A stretch of DNA of 64,000 bases from Rubrivivax sp. (GTDB lineage: Bacteria; Pseudomonadota; Gammaproteobacteria; Burkholderiales; Burkholderiaceae_C): contig JADCGP010000008.1 of the NCBI GenBank assembly GCA_020248915.1, positions 1 to 64,000 of the forward strand. Reading direction: 5' to 3'. The position numbers and the translations under genes are program-made. Below are positions 34,392 through 43,842 of the stretch, piece by piece; positions within the stretch are counted from its first letter, which is position 1, and each line of letters begins with the position of its first letter. The notes beneath the pieces are model-generated. The model searched no databases. It was given only the letters and a program-made list of their open reading frames with translations, and was not told where the DNA came from.

Positions 34392-35417
34392 ATGGACGCC
34401 AGCTACTTCCTGATATCACTGCTCAACGGGCTGTCCGTCGGTCTGTTGCTGTTCATGCTGGCCTCCGGGCTGACGCTGATCTTCAGCATGATGGGAGTGC
34501 TGAACTTCGCTCACGCCAGCTTCTACATGGTCGGGGCCTACGTGGCCTACACCATCACGCAGGCTGTGGGCTTCTGGTGGGGGCTGCTGCTCGCCCCGCC
34601 GATCGTCGGCCTGATGGGTGCCCTGTTCGAACGGTACGCGCTTCGCAAGGTGCACAAGTTCGGGCACGTCCCGGAGCTGCTGATCACCTTTGGCCTGAGC
34701 TACATCATCCTCGAGCTGGTGCAGCTGGTCTGGGGCCGGCAGGCGCTGAACTTCCTGCCGCCGGAGAGCCTGCGCGGGCCGCTGTTCACGATCGTCGACC
34801 TGCCGGACTCGCTGTCGCTCGCCTGGGGAGACAAGCCCCCGGTCTGCGCGAGCGTGGCCGGCGCCGTCTGCACCACGTTCCCGGCCTTCCGTGCCTTCGG
34901 CATGGGTGTGGCGGTGCTGATGCTGGTCGCGCTGTGGCTGGTGCTGACCCGCACCCGGCTCGGCCTCGTGATCACCGCGGCGCTGACGCACCCCGAGACG
35001 GTCGAGGCGCTCGGGCACAACGTGCCCCGCGTCTTCATGCTGGTGTTCGGCGGCGGCACGGCGCTGGCCGCGCTGGCCGGCGTGATCGGCGGCGCTCTTC
35101 GCGTCACCGAGCCGTCGATGGCGCTGGCCGTGGGCGCGGTGGTGTTCGCCGTCATCGTGATCGGCGGCATGGGATCGCTTGCGGGAGCCTTCGTGGCCAG
35201 CGTGGGCCTCGGCGTCATCGAGAGCTTCGCGGTGGGCAGCGACCGCAGCATTGCCGACGGCCTCAAGGCCGTCGGCATGGCCGTCACGCCCGACACCTTC
35301 GGCTACGCGGTCTGGAGCGTCAAGATGAGCCAGATCGCCGCGATCCTGCCCTACCTGCTGCTGGTGCTGATCCTGATCTTCAGGCCCAAGGGCCTGTTCG
35401 GCACGCGGGAGGGATGA
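34392..35417 (+). CDS. livH: Branched-chain amino-acid-type ABC permease LivH
   Basis: 341 aa with about eight membrane segments. Family motifs are LNGLSVGLLLFMLASGLTLIFSMMGVLNFAH and GGMGSLAGAFVASVGLGVIES (the EAA-like loop). A longer periplasmic loop (about 130-165) contains two Cys. 78 bp after livK, across the hairpin at 34337. Confidence 0.93.
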   Translation: MDASYFLISLLNGLSVGLLLFMLASGLTLIFSMMGVLNFAHASFYMVGAYVAYTITQAVGFWWGLLLAPPIVGLMGALFERYALRKVHKFGHVPELLITFGLSYIILELVQLVWGRQALNFLPPESLRGPLFTIVDLPDSLSLAWGDKPPVCASVAGAVCTTFPAFRAFGMGVAVLMLVALWLVLTRTRLGLVITAALTHPETVEALGHNVPRVFMLVFGGGTALAALAGVIGGALRVTEPSMALAVGAVVFAVIVIGGMGSLAGAFVASVGLGVIESFAVGSDRSIADGLKAVGMAVTPDTFGYAVWSVKMSQIAAILPYLLLVLILIFRPKGLFGTREG

Positions 35418-35421
35418 CGCG

Positions 35422-36732
35422 ATGGCGCACATCCACGAGAACCGCCCGCACTACCACTTCCGGCCCTACAACGTAGGCCGTTGGATCGTCTGGGGCGCCT
35501 ATGCCCTGGTGCTGGGCGTGGCGCCGCTGCTGTGGACCAGCAGCCTGTCGCACACGATGCTGTCGCAGATGGGCATCGCCATCATCGCGTGCCTGGCCTT
35601 CAACATGCTGCTCGGCCAGGGCGGCATGCTGAGCTTCGGCCACGCGGTGTACTCGGGCCTGGGCTCGTTCTTCGCGATCCACACGCTGAACCTGGTGTCG
35701 GCGGGCAAGCTGTACCTGCCGGTCAGCCTGATCCCGCTGGTGGCCGGCTTCTTCGGCATGCTGTTCGCGGTGCTGCTCGGCTGGGTGACGACCAAGAAGG
35801 CCGGCACGCCGTTCGCGATGATCACGCTGGGCGTCGGCGAGCTGGTGTGGGCGATGTCGCTGATGTTCCCCGGCTTCTTCGGCGGCGAGGGCGGCATCAG
35901 CGGAAACCGTGTCGCGGGCGAGAAGTTCCTCGGCATCACCTTCGGCCCGCAGATCCAGCTGTATTACCTGATCGCGATCTACACCTTCGTGTGCACGGTG
36001 GCGATGTTCGCCTTCACCCGCACGCCGCTCGGTCGCATGCTCAATGCCGTCCGCGACAACCCCGAGCGGGTCGAGTTCGTCGGCTACAACACGCAGTACG
36101 TCCGCTACTTCGCGTTCGTCGCGAGCGGCTTCTTCATGGGCATCTCGGGCGGCCTGGCGGCGCTTAACTTCGAGATCGTCACCGCGGAGGTCGTCAATGC
36201 GGCCCGCTCGGGGGCCTTGCTGCTGTTCACCTTCCTTGGCGGCGCGGTCTTCTTCTTCGGGCCGATCATCGGCGCGGTGCTGATGGTGCTCGCCCTCGTG
36301 CTGCTGTCGGAGCTGACGCTCGCCTGGCTGCTGTGGCTCGGCCTGGTCTTCACCTTCATGGTCATGTATGCGCCTGGGGGCATCTCGAGCCTGGTGATGA
36401 TGAACCTGCGCGTCGCCGCGTTCGGCAAGCTGCGGCCGCTGCTGGGGTCCTACCTGGCGCTGGGCGGCACCGGCCTGGTGGTCCTTCTCGGCGCCGGGGC
36501 GATGATCGAGATGGTCTACCACCTGCAGCTCAACCAGGCCCTCGGGCCCCAGATGAAGTACCTCGGCATGTCGTTGAACGCCAAGGGCTTCGACAGCTGG
36601 TTCGGCGCCGTCTTCGTCACCGCCGTCGGGCTTGCCCTCTTCGAGCTGACGCGGCGCCAGTTCCTGCAGCAGTGGGGCCAGACCCAGGAGGAGATCGAGC
36701 GCGAGATCAAGCGCCGGGAGGCCGCCACATGA
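35422..36732 (+). CDS. livM: Branched-chain amino-acid-type ABC permease LivM
   Basis: 436 aa, somewhat longer than typical (about 330-420) because of a C-terminal extension with one more membrane segment (about 348-365) and a basic tail. LivM core: GQGGMLSFGHAVYSGLGSF, TLGVGELVWAMS and ATFGRMLNAVRDNPERVEFVGYN-like (actual TPLGRMLNAVRDNPERVEF). 4 bp after livH, overlapping livG by 4 bp. Confidence 0.92.
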   Translation: MAHIHENRPHYHFRPYNVGRWIVWGAYALVLGVAPLLWTSSLSHTMLSQMGIAIIACLAFNMLLGQGGMLSFGHAVYSGLGSFFAIHTLNLVSAGKLYLPVSLIPLVAGFFGMLFAVLLGWVTTKKAGTPFAMITLGVGELVWAMSLMFPGFFGGEGGISGNRVAGEKFLGITFGPQIQLYYLIAIYTFVCTVAMFAFTRTPLGRMLNAVRDNPERVEFVGYNTQYVRYFAFVASGFFMGISGGLAALNFEIVTAEVVNAARSGALLLFTFLGGAVFFFGPIIGAVLMVLALVLLSELTLAWLLWLGLVFTFMVMYAPGGISSLVMMNLRVAAFGKLRPLLGSYLALGGTGLVVLLGAGAMIEMVYHLQLNQALGPQMKYLGMSLNAKGFDSWFGAVFVTAVGLALFELTRRQFLQQWGQTQEEIEREIKRREAAT

Positions 36733-37568
36733 GCGCAGCTGCCGTCCCGACCGCCGCCCCTGCCAAGGCCGCCGCAGGCCAGTCCGATTACGCGGTGGAG
36801 CTTCGCAACGTCGTCAAGCGCTTCGGCAAGACGGAGATCATCCGCGGCGCGAGCCTTGCCGTGCGGCCGGGCGAGCGGGTGGCCGTGATCGGCCCCAACG
36901 GCGCCGGCAAGAGCACGCTGTTCAACCTGATCAGCGGGCGTTTCGGGGTCTCCTCGGGCGACATCTTCGTCCACGGCCGCAAGATCGACGGCCTGAAGCC
37001 GTACGAGATCAACCGCATGGGTCTGGCGCGCAGCTTCCAGGTCAGCAACCTGTTCACGCGCCTGTCGGTGTTCGAGAACGTTCGCTGCGCCGTGCTGTGG
37101 AGCATGGGCTACAGGTACTCGTTCTGGAAGTTCCTTGCCGACCTGCGCGACGCCAACGACCGCGCCGAGGAAGTCCTCGAGATGATCAAGCTCGACAAGC
37201 GGCGCGACGTGCTGGCGATGAACCTCACCTACGCCGAGCAGCGCGCGCTGGAGATCGGCATCACGATCGCGGGCGGGGCCGGCGTGGTGCTGCTCGACGA
37301 ACCGACCGCGGGCATGAGCAAGAGCGAGACGCGGCGATTCGTCAACCTGATCCGCGACGTGACGGTGGGCCGTACGCTGCTGACGGTGGAGCACGACATG
37401 GGCGTCGTGTTCGGCCTTGCCGACAAGATCGCGGTGCTGGTCTACGGTGAGGTCATCGCGTTCGACACGCCCGAGGCGGTACGTGCCAACCCGCGCGTGC
37501 AGGAGGCCTACCTCGGCTCGGTGCTGGCGGAGCAGCAGGCCGCCTCGGCGATGGGACAGGGGCACTGA
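36729..37568 (+). CDS. livG: Branched-chain amino-acid-type ABC ATPase LivG
   Basis: 279 aa. Walker A GPNGAGKST, Q-loop segment LARSFQVSNLF, Walker B VVLLDEPTAGM and switch His in VEHDM. The signature motif is LTYAEQRALEIG instead of LSxGQ; such variants occur in LivG proteins. The ATG overlaps the livM stop (ATGA). An alanine-rich 20-residue N-terminal tail precedes the core. Confidence 0.92.
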   Translation: MSAAAVPTAAPAKAAAGQSDYAVELRNVVKRFGKTEIIRGASLAVRPGERVAVIGPNGAGKSTLFNLISGRFGVSSGDIFVHGRKIDGLKPYEINRMGLARSFQVSNLFTRLSVFENVRCAVLWSMGYRYSFWKFLADLRDANDRAEEVLEMIKLDKRRDVLAMNLTYAEQRALEIGITIAGGAGVVLLDEPTAGMSKSETRRFVNLIRDVTVGRTLLTVEHDMGVVFGLADKIAVLVYGEVIAFDTPEAVRANPRVQEAYLGSVLAEQQAASAMGQGH

Positions 37569-37570
37569 CG

Positions 37571-38266
37571 ATGCTCAAGCTGTCCAACGTCCACGCCTTC
37601 TACGGCAAGAGCCACGTGCTCCACGGGGTGAACTTCGAGGTGCGCGACGGCGAGATCGTCGCGCTGCTGGGCCGCAACGGCTCGGGCCGCAGCACGACGG
37701 TCAAGACGATCATGGGTCTGGTCGAGGGCACCGGCTCGGTCCGCTGGCGCGAGCGCGAGGTGCTCGGCAGCGCGGCCTACGAGATCGCGCATGCGGGCCT
37801 GGGCTACGTGCCAGAGAATCGCGACATCTTCCCGACGCTGACCGTTCACCAGAACCTGATGCTCGGCGAGAAGGGCGGCAGGAAGAAGTCGCGCTGGGGC
37901 TTCGACGACATGTACAAGCTGTTCCCGCGCCTGAAGGAGCGGCAGCACACCGAGGCCGGCGTGCTGTCGGGCGGCGAGCAGCAGATGCTGACGCTGTGCC
38001 GCACGCTGATGGGCGACCCCGAGCTGATCATGATCGACGAGCCCACCGAGGGCCTGGCGCCGAAGATCGTCGAGCTGGTGGCCGAGTACCTGCGCGAGCT
38101 CAAGCGCCGCGGCATCGGCGTGCTGCTGGTCGAGCAGAAGCTCACCATCGCGCTGGAGGTCGCCGACCGCTGCCTGGTGATGGGACACGGCCAGATCGTC
38201 TTCGAGGGCACGCCGGCCGACCTGCGCGCCAACGCCTACATCCGCAAGGAGTGGCTGGAGGTGTAG
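37571..38266 (+). CDS. livF: Branched-chain amino-acid-type ABC ATPase LivF with Arg in Walker A
   Basis: 231 aa. The core is normal for LivF (GYVPENRDIFPTLTVHQNL, LSGGEQQMLTLCRTLMGDP, Walker B LIMIDEPTEGLAP, switch VEQKL). The P-loop, however, reads GRNGSGRST, so the catalytic Lys is replaced by Arg40 (codon CGC at 37688). LivG keeps a normal Walker A, so the heterodimer would have one altered site. Last gene of the operon, followed by a terminator. Confidence 0.9.
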   Translation: MLKLSNVHAFYGKSHVLHGVNFEVRDGEIVALLGRNGSGRSTTVKTIMGLVEGTGSVRWREREVLGSAAYEIAHAGLGYVPENRDIFPTLTVHQNLMLGEKGGRKKSRWGFDDMYKLFPRLKERQHTEAGVLSGGEQQMLTLCRTLMGDPELIMIDEPTEGLAPKIVELVAEYLRELKRRGIGVLLVEQKLTIALEVADRCLVMGHGQIVFEGTPADLRANAYIRKEWLEV

Positions 38267-38293
38267 CGCGAGCCCGCGCCGCCACCGCCCCCG

Positions 38294-38333
38294 GGCCGGC
38301 TTTGTCACCGCAGGGACAACGACCGGCCTTTTT
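38294..38333 (+). terminator. Rho-independent terminator of the liv operon
   Basis: GGCCGG (38294-38299) pairs with CCGGCC (38323-38328), with additional TTGTC/GACAA pairing inside the stem, directly followed by five T. It lies 28 bp after livF and separates the transporter from the fad-like island. Confidence 0.75.
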
Positions 38334-38346
38334 CGCGACCTAGAAT

Positions 38347-38360
38347 CGAACGATCGTTCG
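38347..38360. promoter_or_regulatory. 14-bp palindromic operator candidate before fadB-like gene
   Basis: CGAACGATCGTTCG is a perfect palindrome immediately after a TAGAAT -10-like hexamer (38341-38346) and 21 bp before the fadB-like ATG. The form is that of TetR-family operators, which often control fatty-acid oxidation genes. No regulator gene is adjacent, so the cognate protein is unknown. Confidence 0.6.
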
Positions 38361-38381
38361 CTTTCTCATCCGAGGATCCGC

Positions 38382-40487
38382 ATGGCCGCCACCTACGAAC
38401 TCCACGGCGACGTCGCCGTCATCACGCTCGCCAACCCGCCGGTCAATGGTCTCGGCTACGACACGCGGCGCGACTTCGCGGCAGGCATCGACCGCGCGAT
38501 GACCGACGCGGCCGTCAAGGCGGTGGTGATCACCGGTGGCGGCAGGGCCTTCTCGGGCGGCGCCGACATCAAGGAGTTCGGGTCGCCCAGGTCCATCGCC
38601 GAGCCGAACCTCCTCTCGTTGATCCGCCAGCTCGAGGGCTGCACCAAGCCCGTGGTGGCGGCGATCAACGGGACCTGCATGGGCGGCGGCCTGGAGCTGG
38701 CGCTCGGGGCGCACTACCGCGTCGCGCTCGCGGGTGTCGACATCGCGTTGCCCGAGGTCAAGATCGGCCTCGTGCCCGGGGCCGGCGGTACGCAGCGCCT
38801 GCCGCGCGTGCTGGGCGTGGAGACCGCGCTCAACCTCATCGTCCGCGGTGAGCCGGTGAAGAGCGAGGTGCTCGCGGGCGTGCCTGGCCAGAAGCTGTTC
38901 GATCAGATCGCCACGGAGGATGTGGTCGGCGCCGCCATTGCCCTGGGGCGCGCGAAGGCCGCCGAGCACGCCGCCGGCAAGCCGCTGCCCCTGGTGCGCG
39001 ACCTGAAGGTCCGGCATCCGAACCCGGACGCCTACTTCCAGTTCGCGCGCAACATGGTCAAGGGCATGTCGAAGAACTTCCCCGCGCCGGCCCGTTGCGT
39101 CGACGCGGTGGAGGCGAGTGTCAAGCGCAGGTTCGACGACGGCATGACCTGCGAGCGCGAGATCTTCTTCGCGCTGATGCAGACGCCCGAGTGCAAGGCG
39201 CTGCGCCACGCCTTCTTCGGCGAGCGCGCCGCCAGCAAGATCCCCGACGTGCCCGAGGACACTCCGCAGCGCAGGGTCGAGCGCGTGGCCGTCATCGGCG
39301 CCGGCACGATGGGCGGCGGCATCAGCATGAACTTCCTGAATGCCGGCATCCCGGTGACGATCCTCGAGACGAAGCAGGAGGCGCTCGACCGCGGCGTCGC
39401 CACCATCCGCAAGAACTACGAGGCCCAGGTCAGGAAGGGCAAGCTCAAGCAGGACAGGTACGAGCAGCGCATGGCCCTGCTGAAGACCACGCTCTCCTAC
39501 GACGACATCAAGGACGCCGACATGGTCATCGAGGCCGTGTTCGAGGAGATGGGCGTCAAGGAAAAGGTGTTCCGCACGCTCGACGACGTGATGAAGCCGG
39601 GCGCCATCCTCGCCACCAACACCAGCACGCTGGACGTCGACCGGATCGCCGCGTTCACGAAGCGTCCGCAGGACGTGATCGGCACGCACTTCTTCAGCCC
39701 GGCCAACGTGATGAAGCTGCTGGAGGTGGTGCGCGGCGCGAAGACGGCCAAGGACGTGCTCGCCACCGTGATGGCCCTCGGCAAGAAGATCCGCAAGACG
39801 GCGGTGGTCTCCGGTGTCTGCGACGGCTTCATCGGCAACCGCATGATCGAGCAGTACAGCCGGCAGGCCGGCTTCCTTCTCGAGGAGGGCTGCACGCCCG
39901 CGCAGGTGGACAAGGCGATCGAGAAGTGGGGCATGGCGATGGGCCCGTTCCGGATGGGCGACCTCGCCGGCAACGACATCGGCTGGGCGATCCGCAAGCG
40001 CCGCTACGTCGAGAAGCCGGGCATGCGCTACAGCAAGACCGCCGACCTGCTGTGCGAGATGGGCCGCTACGGCCAGAAGACCGGCGCCGGCTGGTACGAC
40101 TACGTGCCCGGCAGGCGCGACGCGATCCCCTCCACCGTGGTGGTCGAGATGATCGAGAAGCACCGTGCCGAGCTCGGCATCACGCCGCGCCAGGTCTCCG
40201 ACGAGGAGATCGTGCACCGTCTCGTCTACGCCCTGGTCAACGAGGCGGCGAAGATCCTCGAGGAAGGCATCGCGAGCAAGGCGAGCGACATCGACATGGT
40301 CTACCTCACCGGCTACGGCTTCCCGCTGCACCGCGGCGGCCCGATGTGCTACGCCGACCAGCAGGGCCTGTTCAACGTCGTGCAGCGCATGAAGCAGTTC
40401 GCGGCCAATCCGCACGACGACGCGGCGTTCTGGCAGCCGGCGCCGCTGCTGGCCAGGCTGGCGGCCGAAGGCAGGACCTTCACCTGA
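38382..40487 (+). CDS. fadB: Bifunctional enoyl-CoA hydratase/3-hydroxyacyl-CoA dehydrogenase
   Basis: 701 aa. The N-terminal crotonase domain (about 1-200) has the oxyanion loop [19 protein letters not shown] and [14 protein letters not shown] with both catalytic Glu. The NAD-binding domain has [11 protein letters not shown] (about 305) and the catalytic His in GTHFFSPAN, and two C-terminal dehydrogenase domains follow. The order matches FadB/FadJ-type proteins. It carries out hydration and oxidation in beta-oxidation. First gene of the acyl-CoA island and preceded by a 14-bp palindrome. Confidence 0.93.
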   Translation: MAATYELHGDVAVITLANPPVNGLGYDTRRDFAAGIDRAMTDAAVKAVVITGGGRAFSGGADIKEFGSPRSIAEPNLLSLIRQLEGCTKPVVAAINGTCMGGGLELALGAHYRVALAGVDIALPEVKIGLVPGAGGTQRLPRVLGVETALNLIVRGEPVKSEVLAGVPGQKLFDQIATEDVVGAAIALGRAKAAEHAAGKPLPLVRDLKVRHPNPDAYFQFARNMVKGMSKNFPAPARCVDAVEASVKRRFDDGMTCEREIFFALMQTPECKALRHAFFGERAASKIPDVPEDTPQRRVERVAVIGAGTMGGGISMNFLNAGIPVTILETKQEALDRGVATIRKNYEAQVRKGKLKQDRYEQRMALLKTTLSYDDIKDADMVIEAVFEEMGVKEKVFRTLDDVMKPGAILATNTSTLDVDRIAAFTKRPQDVIGTHFFSPANVMKLLEVVRGAKTAKDVLATVMALGKKIRKTAVVSGVCDGFIGNRMIEQYSRQAGFLLEEGCTPAQVDKAIEKWGMAMGPFRMGDLAGNDIGWAIRKRRYVEKPGMRYSKTADLLCEMGRYGQKTGAGWYDYVPGRRDAIPSTVVVEMIEKHRAELGITPRQVSDEEIVHRLVYALVNEAAKILEEGIASKASDIDMVYLTGYGFPLHRGGPMCYADQQGLFNVVQRMKQFAANPHDDAAFWQPAPLLARLAAEGRTFT

Positions 40488-40552
40488 TGCGGCCCTTCCC
40501 CCGCCGCCACCGGCTCGCCTTGCCCGGTTTCCGACCCGTCCCCTGATCCGGC

Positions 40553-41221
40553 GTGATCAAGCGCATCCCGTTCGGCCTGCTTGCGCTGCTGCTGCTGCTG
40601 CTGCTTGCGGCAGCGGTTGCGGCGGGCACGCTCGCCGCCCGTGCGCGGCAGGTGACGGTCGCGCCGCTGCCGGTGCTGGCCGTCGACAGGGAGGCCGCCG
40701 GCGCGGCGCTCTCGGCCGCGGTTCGCGCGCGCAACGCCCGGCCGATCGCGCTCGCACCGCACCAGGACGTGGTGCCCGTGATGCCCGGCCCTGCAGACGC
40801 CGTCGTCAACTTCAGCATGCTGCTGGGCGACACGGTGCAGGGCGTCGTCGAGCACGTCAGGCGTGCCGTCGCCGACGGGCGCGTGAGGGTCGAACCGGTG
40901 GCCGCGGGCGGCGAGGCGTCGCCGGTCTCGTCGTCGACCAGCGAACCCTACCGCCACGTCGAGCGCGCGATCCGCGAAGTCTTCCCGGGCGCCGTCGTTG
41001 CGCCGGGCCTGATGCTTGCCGGCACCGACGCCAAGCACTTCGTCGGCCTGGCGGACCACCTCTACCGCTTCACTCCCGTGCGGGCCGGGCCGGCCGAGCT
41101 GAGCCGCCCGCACGGCACCGACGAGCGACTGTCGGTCGACAACTTCGCGGAGATGATCCGCTTCCACCACCGGCTGCTGCAGCTTGCGGCCGGCCCGCCC
41201 AGCGAAGGAAAGCAGCCATGA
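40553..41221 (+). pseudogene. Internally deleted M20 peptidase (PM20D1/CPS-like) remnant
   Basis: 222 aa open frame from a GTG. The N-terminal membrane anchor and the first zinc-ligand motif (PHQDVVPV) of M20 N-acyl-amino-acid carboxypeptidases are joined directly to the C-terminal part ([60 protein letters not shown]). About 250 residues with the remaining zinc ligands, the catalytic Glu and the start of the dimerisation domain are absent, plus a stretch before the first motif. The frame is intact, so it may still be made, but it cannot be an active metallopeptidase. Overlaps the thiolase ATG by 4 bp. Confidence 0.75.
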
Positions 41222-42393
41222 GCCGAGCCGTCATCGTGTCCACCGCCCGCACGCCCCTGGCCAAGAGCTGGAAGGGTGCCTTCAACATGACCCACGGCGC
41301 GTCGCTGGGCGGCTTCGCGGTCAAGGCCGCGGTCGAGCGCGCAGGCATCGACCCCGGAGCGGTGGAAGACGTGCTGATGGGCTGCGCCAACCCCGAGGGC
41401 GCCACCGGCATGAACATCGCGCGCCAGGTCGCGCTGGCCGCGGGGCTGCCGATCACCACGGGCGGCGTCACGGTCAACCGCTTCTGCTCGAGCGGCCTGC
41501 AGACCATCGCGCTGGCCGCGCAGCGCATCATCGCCGGCGAGGGCGACGTCTACGTGGCCGGCGGTGTCGAGAGCATCTCCTGCGTGCAGCAGGAAATGAA
41601 CCAGCACATGCTGTTCGACCCGGCGCTGCAGAAGGCCAAGCCAGAGATCTACTGGACGATGCTGCAGACGGCCGAGAACGTGGCCAAGCGCTACGGCGTG
41701 TCCAAGCAGCGCCAGGACGAGTACGGCGCCGGCAGCCAGCAGAAGGCCTGCGCGGCGCAGGAGCAGGGCCTGTTCGACGCCGAGATCGTGCCGGTCACGG
41801 TGACGGCCGGCGTGGCCGACCCGGTGCTCGGCCTGCGCAGCAAGGAGGTCACCGTCAAGGCCGACGAGGGTCTGCGCCCGGGCACCACCTACGAGGGCAT
41901 CAAGGACATCCGCCCGGCCATGCCCGGCGGCGCCGTCACCGCCGGCAATGCCAGCCAGTTCAGCGACGGGGCCGGCGCCTGCGTGGTCGTCAGCGAGGCC
42001 TATGCCGAGCGCCATGGCCTGAAGCCGCTGGGCCGTTTCCTCGGCTTCGCCGTTGCCGGCTGCGAGCCCGACGAAATGGGCATCGGCCCGGTGTTCGCGG
42101 TGCCCAGGGTGCTGGAGCGCCTGGGCCTCGGGGTGGGCGACATCGACCTGTGGGAGCTCAACGAGGCCTTCGCGGTACAGGTGCTGTACTGCGCCGACCG
42201 GCTGGGCATCCCGATGGACCGGCTGAACGTCAACGGCGGCGCGATCGCCATCGGCCACCCCTACGGCGTCAGCGGCCAGCGCCTCACCGGGCACGCGCTG
42301 ATCGAGGGCAAGCGCCGCGGCGCCAGGCGCGTGTGCGTGACGATGTGCGTCGGCGGCGGCATGGGCGCGGCTGGCGTGTTCGAAGTGCTCTGA
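41218..42393 (+). CDS. fadA: Acetyl-CoA acyltransferase (thiolase)
   Basis: 391 aa thiolase. Nucleophile Cys in NRFCSSGLQ (about 89), His in [14 protein letters not shown] (about 347) and second Cys in CVGGGMG (about 378). It performs the last step of beta-oxidation (3-ketoacyl-CoA cleavage) with the FadB-like protein. ATGA overlap with the M20 remnant, so its translation is coupled to that frame, a possible reason the remnant frame has stayed open. Confidence 0.93.
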   Translation: MSRAVIVSTARTPLAKSWKGAFNMTHGASLGGFAVKAAVERAGIDPGAVEDVLMGCANPEGATGMNIARQVALAAGLPITTGGVTVNRFCSSGLQTIALAAQRIIAGEGDVYVAGGVESISCVQQEMNQHMLFDPALQKAKPEIYWTMLQTAENVAKRYGVSKQRQDEYGAGSQQKACAAQEQGLFDAEIVPVTVTAGVADPVLGLRSKEVTVKADEGLRPGTTYEGIKDIRPAMPGGAVTAGNASQFSDGAGACVVVSEAYAERHGLKPLGRFLGFAVAGCEPDEMGIGPVFAVPRVLERLGLGVGDIDLWELNEAFAVQVLYCADRLGIPMDRLNVNGGAIAIGHPYGVSGQRLTGHALIEGKRRGARRVCVTMCVGGGMGAAGVFEVL

Positions 42394-42431
42394 TCCCAGC
42401 GAGACCGCCGCGCCGCCGGCGACCGCCTCCG

Positions 42432-43352
42432 ATGACCGCTGCTGCACCGACCATGGACATTCTGCGCACCCCCGACGAACGCTTTGCCGGCCTGCCCGGC
42501 TGGCCCTACGAGCCGCACTATCTGCAGCACGCCGGCTTCCGCGTGGCCGTGGTCGACGAGGGCCCGCGCGACGCTGCGGTGACGGTGCTGTGCCTGCACG
42601 GCAACCCGAGCTGGAGCTACCTGTGGCGGCACATGCTGCCCGTGTTCACGGCGGCCGGGCTGCGCGTGGTGGCGCCGGACCTGATCGGCTTCGGCCGCAG
42701 CGACAAGCCGCTCGACGAGACCGCGCACTCGTTCGCCTTCCACCGCGGCATGCTGCTCGACCTGGTCGAGCAGCTCGACCTGCACAACGTGCTGCTGGCG
42801 GTGCAGGACTGGGGCGGCATCCTCGGCCTGACGCTGCCGATGGCAGTGCCCGGGCGCTACACGCGCCTCCTGGTGATGAACACCACGCTGGCCACCGGCG
42901 AGGTCGGCGAGGGCTTCCGCCAGTGGCGCGAGTACGCCCGCACGCAACCCGACCTGGCCGTGGGCAGGCTGCTGCGGCGCGGCAAGCGCGACATGAGCGA
43001 GGCCGAGGCGGCCGCCTACGACGCGCCGTTTCCCGATGCGCGCCACAAGGCAGCCCTGCGCGCGTTCCCGGACCTGGTGCCCGACGCGGCGACGATGGGG
43101 CCTGACGGCCCCGGCATCGCCATCGGGCGCGAGGCCGCGGCGTTCTGGCGCGAGCGCTGGCGCGGCGAGAGCTTCATGGCCATCGGCACGGGCGATCCCG
43201 TGCTCGGCGGCCCGCCGATGCAGGCGCTGGCGCGCACGATCCGCGGCTGTCCGCCGCCGCTGGAGCTTCCGGAGGCCGGCCACTTCGTCCAGGAGTGGGG
43301 TGCGCCCATCGCGCGCGCGGCGCTCGAGCGCTTCGGGCTGGCTCGGGGCTGA
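42432..43352 (+). CDS. DhlA-like alpha/beta hydrolase (haloalkane dehalogenase family, altered)
   Basis: 306 aa from the ATG at 42432 (an ATG at 42453 is the alternative). Strong overall similarity to subfamily-I haloalkane dehalogenases: nucleophile Asp126 followed by Trp127 in VQDWGG, acid Asp in IGTGDPVLGG and His in EAGHFVQEWG. Two substrate-site residues differ from DhlA: HGNPSW has Asn where DhlA has Glu56, and the position of the second halide-binding Trp (DhlA Trp175) is Gly184. It may act on another substrate. Embedded among fatty-acid oxidation genes. Confidence 0.82.
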   Translation: MTAAAPTMDILRTPDERFAGLPGWPYEPHYLQHAGFRVAVVDEGPRDAAVTVLCLHGNPSWSYLWRHMLPVFTAAGLRVVAPDLIGFGRSDKPLDETAHSFAFHRGMLLDLVEQLDLHNVLLAVQDWGGILGLTLPMAVPGRYTRLLVMNTTLATGEVGEGFRQWREYARTQPDLAVGRLLRRGKRDMSEAEAAAYDAPFPDARHKAALRAFPDLVPDAATMGPDGPGIAIGREAAAFWRERWRGESFMAIGTGDPVLGGPPMQALARTIRGCPPPLELPEAGHFVQEWGAPIARAALERFGLARG

Positions 43353-43373
43353 GAGCCCGCTGCAGGACCGACG

Positions 43374-43835
43374 ATGCTCGACCTGGTCCAGGCGCGCGAG
43401 TTCTTCCGCCTCTCGCCCTTCATGGTCGACCTCGGCGTCGAGCCTGTCGAGGTCGTGCCCGGTCGGCTGTCGACCGTACTCGCGATCGCGCCGCGCCACC
43501 TGCAGCACACCGGGTTCGTCCACGCCGGCGTGTCGGCGGCGATGGCCGACCACACGATGGGTGCGGCCGCGCAGACGCTGGCGCCTGCCGGGCACTGGGC
43601 GCTGACGGCCGACCTGCGCACGAGCCTGCTGCGCGCCGCGCAGGGCGAGCGCCTGGTGTGCACGGCCTGGGTGCTGAAGTCGGGCCGTTCACTCGCGTTC
43701 ACCGAGGCCGAGGTGCACGTGGAGCGTGGCGGGCCGGCCGGCGTCGAGCGCCTGCTGGTGATGAAGGCCTCGGCAACGATGGCGCTTGCCTCGCACGTGC
43801 GCGCGGTGGCGCATGATCCCGTCCCTGGAGCCTGA
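43374..43835 (+). CDS. PaaI-type hotdog thioesterase
   Basis: 153 aa hotdog-fold protein with the PaaI/YigI-like pattern LQHTGFVHAGVSAAMADHTMGAAA and DLRTSLLRAAQGERLVCTAWVLKSGRSLAFTEAEV. It probably hydrolyses acyl-CoA dead-end products. 21 bp after the hydrolase gene and 7 bp before the acyl-CoA dehydrogenase gene. Confidence 0.85.
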   Translation: MLDLVQAREFFRLSPFMVDLGVEPVEVVPGRLSTVLAIAPRHLQHTGFVHAGVSAAMADHTMGAAAQTLAPAGHWALTADLRTSLLRAAQGERLVCTAWVLKSGRSLAFTEAEVHVERGGPAGVERLLVMKASATMALASHVRAVAHDPVPGA

Positions 43836-43842
43836 CCGGCCG

